From contig DALYJJ010000006.1 of NCBI GenBank assembly GCA_031969915.1, forward strand, positions 14,476-78,475: a DNA stretch of 64,000 bases, in the 5' to 3' direction. A program made the position numbers and the translations under genes. The notes under the pieces are model-generated. The model had not been told where the DNA came from and ran no database searches. It saw only the letters and a list, made by a program, of their open reading frames with translations. This document shows, one piece after another, positions 60,328 through 64,000 of the stretch (its first letter is position 1; each line of letters starts with the position of its first letter). This stretch comes from DALYJJ01 sp031969915. GTDB lineage: Bacteria > Acidobacteriota > Terriglobia > Bryobacterales > Bryobacteraceae.

Positions 60328-62469
60328 ATGCGGACGTTGTTATCGCTTGTGATTCCCGCGGTCTGTCTGGCCGCCGGCCCGCGGCTCACGGTCTCATTGA
60401 ACGGCGATTGGCGGGTGGGTGAGAGTGTGCAGCCCCTGCCGATGCCCGCCTCGTTCGACCGCGTTGCGCCGGTTCCCGGCCTCGCCAATCTGGCCGTGCC
60501 GCCCTTCGTCGACGTTGACCGTTTTGACAGCCGCGAGTTCATCGACGCTTCGATTCGGGAGAAGAAACTGCCGGAGTCGGCGCGGGTCGCGCACGCCGGG
60601 ATATCACGGCAGGCACGCAACTACTTCTGGTACCGGCGCGGTTTCCGGGCCCCGGAGCGCCGTACCGTGGCCCTGCTTCGCGTCAACAAAGCGCAGTTCG
60701 GAACCGCCGTCTGGGTGAACGGAAAGCCCGCCGGCGAACACCTGGGCTGCTTCAGCGCGGGGATCTTCGACATCACGAGTCTGATCGACTGGACGGGCGA
60801 GAACGACCTGGTGATCCGCATCGGCGCGCATCCCGCCGCGCTGCCGGACTGGGCTCCCGCGGGCACGGATTTCGAGAAGTACAAATGGACGCCGGGTATC
60901 TACGACGACGTGAAGCTGATCCTCACGGGCGGCGTGGCGATCGAATCGGTGCAGGTCGCCCCGCGCCTGGCCACGGGCGAAGCGGAGATCGAAACGGTGA
61001 TCGTGAATCGCGGGTCGTCGCCGGCGCGCGTGACGTTGCGGCACGCCATCCGCCCGTGGAAGAGCACCGCGCCGGCGGGGCGCCCGGCGAGCCAATCGCT
61101 CACCGTCGCGGCGGGCGCGAAGGAAACCGTGCGGGGCCGCGTGCGGATCGCCGCGCCGCATCTATGGACTCCCGAAGACCCGTTCCTCTACGTTGTCGAA
61201 AGCTCGACCGGCGAGGATACGCTCGAAACCCGCTTCGGCATGCGCGAATTCCGCTTCGATACCGCCACCAAGCGCGCCTACCTCAATGGCAAGCTCTACT
61301 TCCTCCGAGGCTCCAACATCACGCTCCACCGCTTCTTCGAAGATCCGAAATGCAAGCGTCTGCCGTGGACCGAGGCCTGGGTGCGCAAGCTGCTCGTCGA
61401 GTGGCCGAAGAAGATGAACTGGAACAGCTTCCGGTTCTGCATCGGCCCGGCGCCCGACCTCTGGTTCGACATCGCCGACGAAGCGGGCCTGCTCATCCAG
61501 AACGAGTTCTTCATCTGGAACGGCCGAGCGCACATGCCGCCGTACCGGGAGGCTGAGTTGCTCACACAATACAGCGATTGGATGCGCGACCACTGGAACC
61601 ATCCCAGTCTCGCGATCTGGGACGCTTCGAACGAAACGGACTTTGCGCTGCTGCGCGACCGGGTGATCCCACAGGTGCGGAAACTAGACCTCTCCAACCG
61701 TCCCTGGGACAACGGCTACGCCGTGCCCTCGGGCCCGGACGACCCCGTGGAGGACCATCCCTATCTGTTCAGCGCGCTGCAGAATCCGGCCCGCACCTTC
61801 GCGATGCCCGAGCTGGAGCGGATGACCGGAGCCAAGACCACCAACGCCGGCCATCCGTCGGCCCACGCGACGATCATCAACGAATACGGCTGGCTCTGGC
61901 TGCACCGCGACGGGACTCCCGCGCTGCTCACTGAAAAGGTCTACGAGCGGCTGCTCGGCGCCAACGCGACCCCATCCCAGCGCTTCGATCTCTACGCCTA
62001 CCTACTCGCGGGCCTCACCGAATTCTGGCGCGCCCACCGCAACTTCGCGGGAGTGCTCCATTTCACCTTCCTTACCTGCGATTACACGGACGTGAAGACG
62101 GGCGACCATTGGCTGGATGTGGAGCGCCTGGAACTCGAACCCAAGTTTGCCGAATGGGTGGGCGAAGCGTTCAAGCCGCTGGGGGTGTACATCAACTTCT
62201 GGCAGCCGGAGGTCCCGGCCGGCGCGCGGCGCACCTACTCCGTGATGATGGTGAACGACTATCCGTTGGAGAAGAAGGGCCGCCTGCGCCTGGCGTACGA
62301 AAACGGCGGCGCGGAGGAGATCGAATACACGCTTCCGGCGTGGGGCGCGCACACGTGGGACCTGACCATCGACGCCCCGAGAACCGCGGGCGCGACCATC
62401 CTCTCAGCCACCGCCACCACGCAAGGCAGCGAACCTACTCGCAGCCGCCGCCGCGTTCAGATCCGGTAA
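60328..62469 (+). CDS. Exported glycoside hydrolase of the GH2 superfamily
   Basis: A 713-residue protein: signal MRTLLSLVIPAVCLAAG, jelly-roll sugar-binding domain (FGTAVWVNGKPAGEHLGCFS, AGIFDITSLIDWTGENDLVI), Ig-like domain, then a TIM barrel with NGKLYFLRGSNITLHRFFED, MNWNSFRFCIGPAPDLWFDI, SLAIWDASNETDFALLRDRV (the Asn-Glu acid/base pair) and HATIINEYGWLWLHRDGTPA (the nucleophile Glu). This is the order of beta-galactosidase, mannosidase and glucuronidase relatives; the substrate is not clear. It sits unusually inside the flagellar block. Confidence 0.8.
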   Translation: MRTLLSLVIPAVCLAAGPRLTVSLNGDWRVGESVQPLPMPASFDRVAPVPGLANLAVPPFVDVDRFDSREFIDASIREKKLPESARVAHAGISRQARNYFWYRRGFRAPERRTVALLRVNKAQFGTAVWVNGKPAGEHLGCFSAGIFDITSLIDWTGENDLVIRIGAHPAALPDWAPAGTDFEKYKWTPGIYDDVKLILTGGVAIESVQVAPRLATGEAEIETVIVNRGSSPARVTLRHAIRPWKSTAPAGRPASQSLTVAAGAKETVRGRVRIAAPHLWTPEDPFLYVVESSTGEDTLETRFGMREFRFDTATKRAYLNGKLYFLRGSNITLHRFFEDPKCKRLPWTEAWVRKLLVEWPKKMNWNSFRFCIGPAPDLWFDIADEAGLLIQNEFFIWNGRAHMPPYREAELLTQYSDWMRDHWNHPSLAIWDASNETDFALLRDRVIPQVRKLDLSNRPWDNGYAVPSGPDDPVEDHPYLFSALQNPARTFAMPELERMTGAKTTNAGHPSAHATIINEYGWLWLHRDGTPALLTEKVYERLLGANATPSQRFDLYAYLLAGLTEFWRAHRNFAGVLHFTFLTCDYTDVKTGDHWLDVERLELEPKFAEWVGEAFKPLGVYINFWQPEVPAGARRTYSVMMVNDYPLEKKGRLRLAYENGGAEEIEYTLPAWGAHTWDLTIDAPRTAGATILSATATTQGSEPTRSRRRVQIR

Positions 62470-62477
62470 CCCGGCGT

Positions 62478-62897
62478 TTACGCCGACAAACGAACCGCTT
62501 CGTACTGGGCGACGCGCGTCTGCGCGCGCACCGACGAGCGGCATTCTTCCCAGCCGTCGCGCACGGTGGAGAGCAGCCGTTCGACTTCGGCGAGCGGAGC
62601 GTCCTCCTGCCGCGCGTTGGCTTCCAGCAAGCGCCGTTGCATGTAGTCGTACAACTCGATCAGATTGCGGCTCAACTCGCCGCCGCGGGAGCGATCCACG
62701 GAGAGGGACAACTCCGTGAGGATCGACACCGCGCGAACGATCTCCTTCGACCGCCCGGCGATATCGCCGCGAACGAGCGCGGCGCGCGCCCGTCGCACGG
62801 CCTCCAGCCCGCCGCCAAGCAGCATGGCCACCAGTTCCATCGGGTCGGCCGTCAAGACGGCGGACTCGATACACGAGTCATACGGATTTGCGTACAT
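62478..62897 (-). CDS. fliS: Flagellin export chaperone FliS
   Basis: A 139-residue helical protein: MYANPYDSCIESAVLTADPM, ELVAMLLGGGLEAVRRARAA, SLSVDRSRGGELSRNLIELY, DYMQRRLLEANARQEDAPLA. FliS binds the C-terminus of flagellin and prevents premature polymerisation. It follows flaG by one base on the same strand. No flagellin or fliD gene is in the window. Confidence 0.9.
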   Translation of the reverse strand: MYANPYDSCIESAVLTADPMELVAMLLGGGLEAVRRARAALVRGDIAGRSKEIVRAVSILTELSLSVDRSRGGELSRNLIELYDYMQRRLLEANARQEDAPLAEVERLLSTVRDGWEECRSSVRAQTRVAQYEAVRLSA

Positions 62898-62898
62898 G

Positions 62899-63186
62899 CT
62901 ATTCCTGCTGGGTCTCCTTTAGTTGGCGAGCGAGGTTCAGTACCGCTTCCTCGGGGATCTGGCGGATGACCTCCCGAGTTTTCACATCCACAAGCCGCGT
63001 CACGACGCGCCGCGTGTGGCGATCGACGGAGAACGCCAACTCATTGGAGTTCCCAAAGAGGTTGGCTTCGTTCACCGCCTTCACGGCCTGAATCAATTGC
63101 CGTTGTTCGGCGCGGACTTCCTCCGGCACGTTCTGCACCGGAGCGGCCGCGACGTTTGTTTTGGGGTCGACGGGGCCGACTTCCAT
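62899..63186 (-). CDS. flaG: FlaG-family flagellar protein
   Basis: A 95-residue protein matching FlaG: LIQAVKAVNEANLFGNSNEL, AFSVDRHTRRVVTRLVDVKT, REVIRQIPEEAVLNLARQLK. FlaG influences filament length in several bacteria. AGGAC seven to eight bases upstream gives the ribosome binding site, which may be controlled by a leader hairpin. A sigma28-type promoter lies about 40 bases upstream. Confidence 0.88.
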   Translation of the reverse strand: MEVGPVDPKTNVAAAPVQNVPEEVRAEQRQLIQAVKAVNEANLFGNSNELAFSVDRHTRRVVTRLVDVKTREVIRQIPEEAVLNLARQLKETQQE

Positions 63187-63203
63187 GATTCAAGTCCTTT
63201 CCG

Positions 63204-63219
63204 CAGGAGCTAGCTCCTG
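63204..63219. promoter_or_regulatory. Perfect 16-bp palindrome in the flaG leader
   Basis: CAGGAGCTAGCTCCTG is an exact palindrome. On the flaG strand it precedes CGGAAAGGACTTGAATC-ATG, so the transcript would begin with a strong hairpin followed by a GGA-containing ribosome binding site. Outer GTCCTT/AAGGAC arms could extend the pairing to the ribosome binding site in a longer transcript. Confidence 0.5.
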
Positions 63220-63225
63220 AAGGAC

Positions 63226-63252
63226 AGATCGGCCGGGTACGGAAAAACGTGA
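63226..63252 (-). promoter_or_regulatory. FliA (sigma28) promoter of flaG-fliS
   Basis: On the minus strand TCACGTTT, exactly 11 bases, GCCGATCT. Each box matches the sigma28 consensus (TAAAGTTT-N11-GCCGATAA) at six of eight positions with exact spacing. The start would be about 63219, at the beginning of the leader palindrome. Confidence 0.6.
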
Positions 63253-63273
63253 AGTGAAGTTGGAGAGGAAGGT

Positions 63274-63822
63274 CTAGGCGAGATTGAGCACCTTCATCGT
63301 GGTGCCCTGCTCCTTCTCGATCTTCTGCTGCAACAGCATGATCGAGTAGATCAACTGCTCCGGACGAGGCGGGCACCCCGGGACGTAGACGTCCACCGGG
63401 ATCACCTGGTTCACCGGGATGAGCGCATAGTTGCTGAAGACGCCCGTTGAGGTGGCGCACGCGCCCATGGAGATCACCCATTTGGGTTCCGGCATCTGCT
63501 GGTACAGTTGCCGCACCACCGGGGCCATCTTATTGGAAACACGCCCCGCAATGATCATCAGATCGGACTGCCGCGGAGACCCGCGGAACACCTCGGCGCC
63601 GAAACGGGAAATATCGAACCGCGAGGCGCTCATGGCCATCATCTCGATGGCGCAGCAGGCCAGACCGAAGGTCATCGGCCAGATCGAATTCTTGCGGGCC
63701 CAGTTAATCGCCTTATCGACCGTGGTCAGCACCAGACTGTCGGAGAAATCCTGCACGTTCTCCGAGTCGATCCGGGTATATAGATCCGCCGGCGCTTCCC
63801 CTAACTGAATTCGAGTTTCCAT
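63274..63822 (-). CDS. nuoB: NADH-quinone oxidoreductase subunit B
   Basis: A 182-residue complex I subunit carrying iron-sulfur cluster N2: SIWPMTFGLACCAIEMMAMS, RFDISRFGAEVFRGSPRQSD, LMIIAGRVSNKMAPVVRQLY, VISMGACATSTGVFSNYALI and VYVPGCPPRPEQLIYSIMLL. All four cluster cysteines (CC, MGAC, GCPP) are visible. No other nuo gene is adjacent downstream, where the intergenic region leads to flaG; upstream genes lie outside the strand order seen here. Confidence 0.95.
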   Translation of the reverse strand: METRIQLGEAPADLYTRIDSENVQDFSDSLVLTTVDKAINWARKNSIWPMTFGLACCAIEMMAMSASRFDISRFGAEVFRGSPRQSDLMIIAGRVSNKMAPVVRQLYQQMPEPKWVISMGACATSTGVFSNYALIPVNQVIPVDVYVPGCPPRPEQLIYSIMLLQQKIEKEQGTTMKVLNLA

Positions 63823-63875
63823 ACGCTTTCTTATGATTATCCCACGCGGGCCGCTAGAATCAAAAGTTGGGGCCC

Positions 63876-64000
63876 ATGGACCAAACTACTCCGGCGCACT
63901 CTCCGCCATCCCCGTACCAGTCCGCCCTCGCGCGGGCCGCCGAAGCCTGGGGGATTGAACAGGAATACTGGGACATCTTCGGCAAGCACCACGCGGCAAC
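63876..64000 (+). CDS. malQ: Start of a 4-alpha-glucanotransferase-like gene (partial)
   Basis: Only the first 41 codons are in the window: MDQTTPAHSPPSPYQSALAR and AAEAWGIEQEYWDIFGKHHA. The segment A-x-x-W-G-I-(E/Q)-x-E-Y-x-D-I-(W/F)-G-(K/R)-x-H is the N-terminal signature of MalQ-type enzymes. The gene runs off the right edge. It is divergent from nuoB with a 53-base gap. Confidence 0.6.
   Translation, partial: MDQTTPAHSPPSPYQSALARAAEAWGIEQEYWDIFGKHHAA

Overview
The window looks like chromosomal DNA of a GC-rich, flagellated bacterium of the Acidobacteriota, most like the Solibacter/Bryobacter lineage. The basis is a DUF1501 protein, a TEKQREASRRNG-type protein of unknown function that is common in that group, PadR plus small membrane protein operons, a tRNA-Ala(GGC), nuoB, rpsA, and one contiguous flagellar export and rod/ring block. 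This placement is inference from gene content; no marker phylogeny was run.

Bases 1-6500 are an accessory zone. A DEDDh exonuclease overlaps a GlnD/DUF294-type nucleotidyltransferase, a possible two-gene defence or RNA-processing unit. Next comes an apparently intact ISAzo13-family insertion sequence (2748-4681) with matching terminal inverted repeats and a 3-bp TAA target duplication. It sits inside a decayed brnTA toxin-antitoxin locus. A hicB antitoxin with an in-frame stop, a fragment resembling an acetamidase C-terminus and an orphan four-helix membrane protein follow. Bases 6500-19500 carry a DUF1501 protein, a SWIM/SNF2 helicase, a methyltransferase divergent from a Wzt-like protein with a crippled ABC ATPase domain, an ATP-grasp protein, and a minus-strand operon padR - membrane protein - SRPBCC - rhodanese - ArsC-like - membrane MutS-like. 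The ArsC-like gene has an in-frame TGA exactly where the first cysteine of its CxxC motif belongs, with a hairpin just downstream: a strong selenocysteine candidate.

Bases 19500-33100 hold a TPR-redoxin fusion, an overlapping operon (glpX, NAD epimerase, DapA-like, GNAT), a chemoreceptor with a CxxCH haem-attachment motif preceded by a perfect FliA -10 box, an SDR, and a surface-polysaccharide cluster (GT2, DegT aminotransferase, epimerase, methyltransferase, GT-C-like). A tRNA-Ala is followed by toxin-antitoxin genes, one pair reduced to an orphan antitoxin with a HepT stub. Bases 34400-39300 carry peroxide and persulfide handling genes (peroxiredoxin, persulfide dioxygenase-rhodanese), a Gfo/Idh/MocA oxidoreductase, a lone winged-helix regulator and a sensor kinase. 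rpsA and an ECF sigma / anti-sigma-HEAT / DUF4097 / PDZ operon follow.

Bases 44800-63200 are flagellar. The minus-strand operon runs fliK-flgD-fliN-fliO-fliP-fliQ-fliR-flhB-flhA-flhF-fliA-fliN/Y-DUF2802-like. The plus-strand operon runs flgF-flgG-flgA-flgH-flgI-flgJ, then a GH2-type hydrolase, with flaG-fliS on the minus strand. FliA-type and sigma54-type promoter sequences can be read in front of fliK, flgF, flaG and the chemoreceptor, which ties them into one regulon. flhG is missing from its usual place after flhF. The window ends with nuoB and the start of a malQ-like gene.
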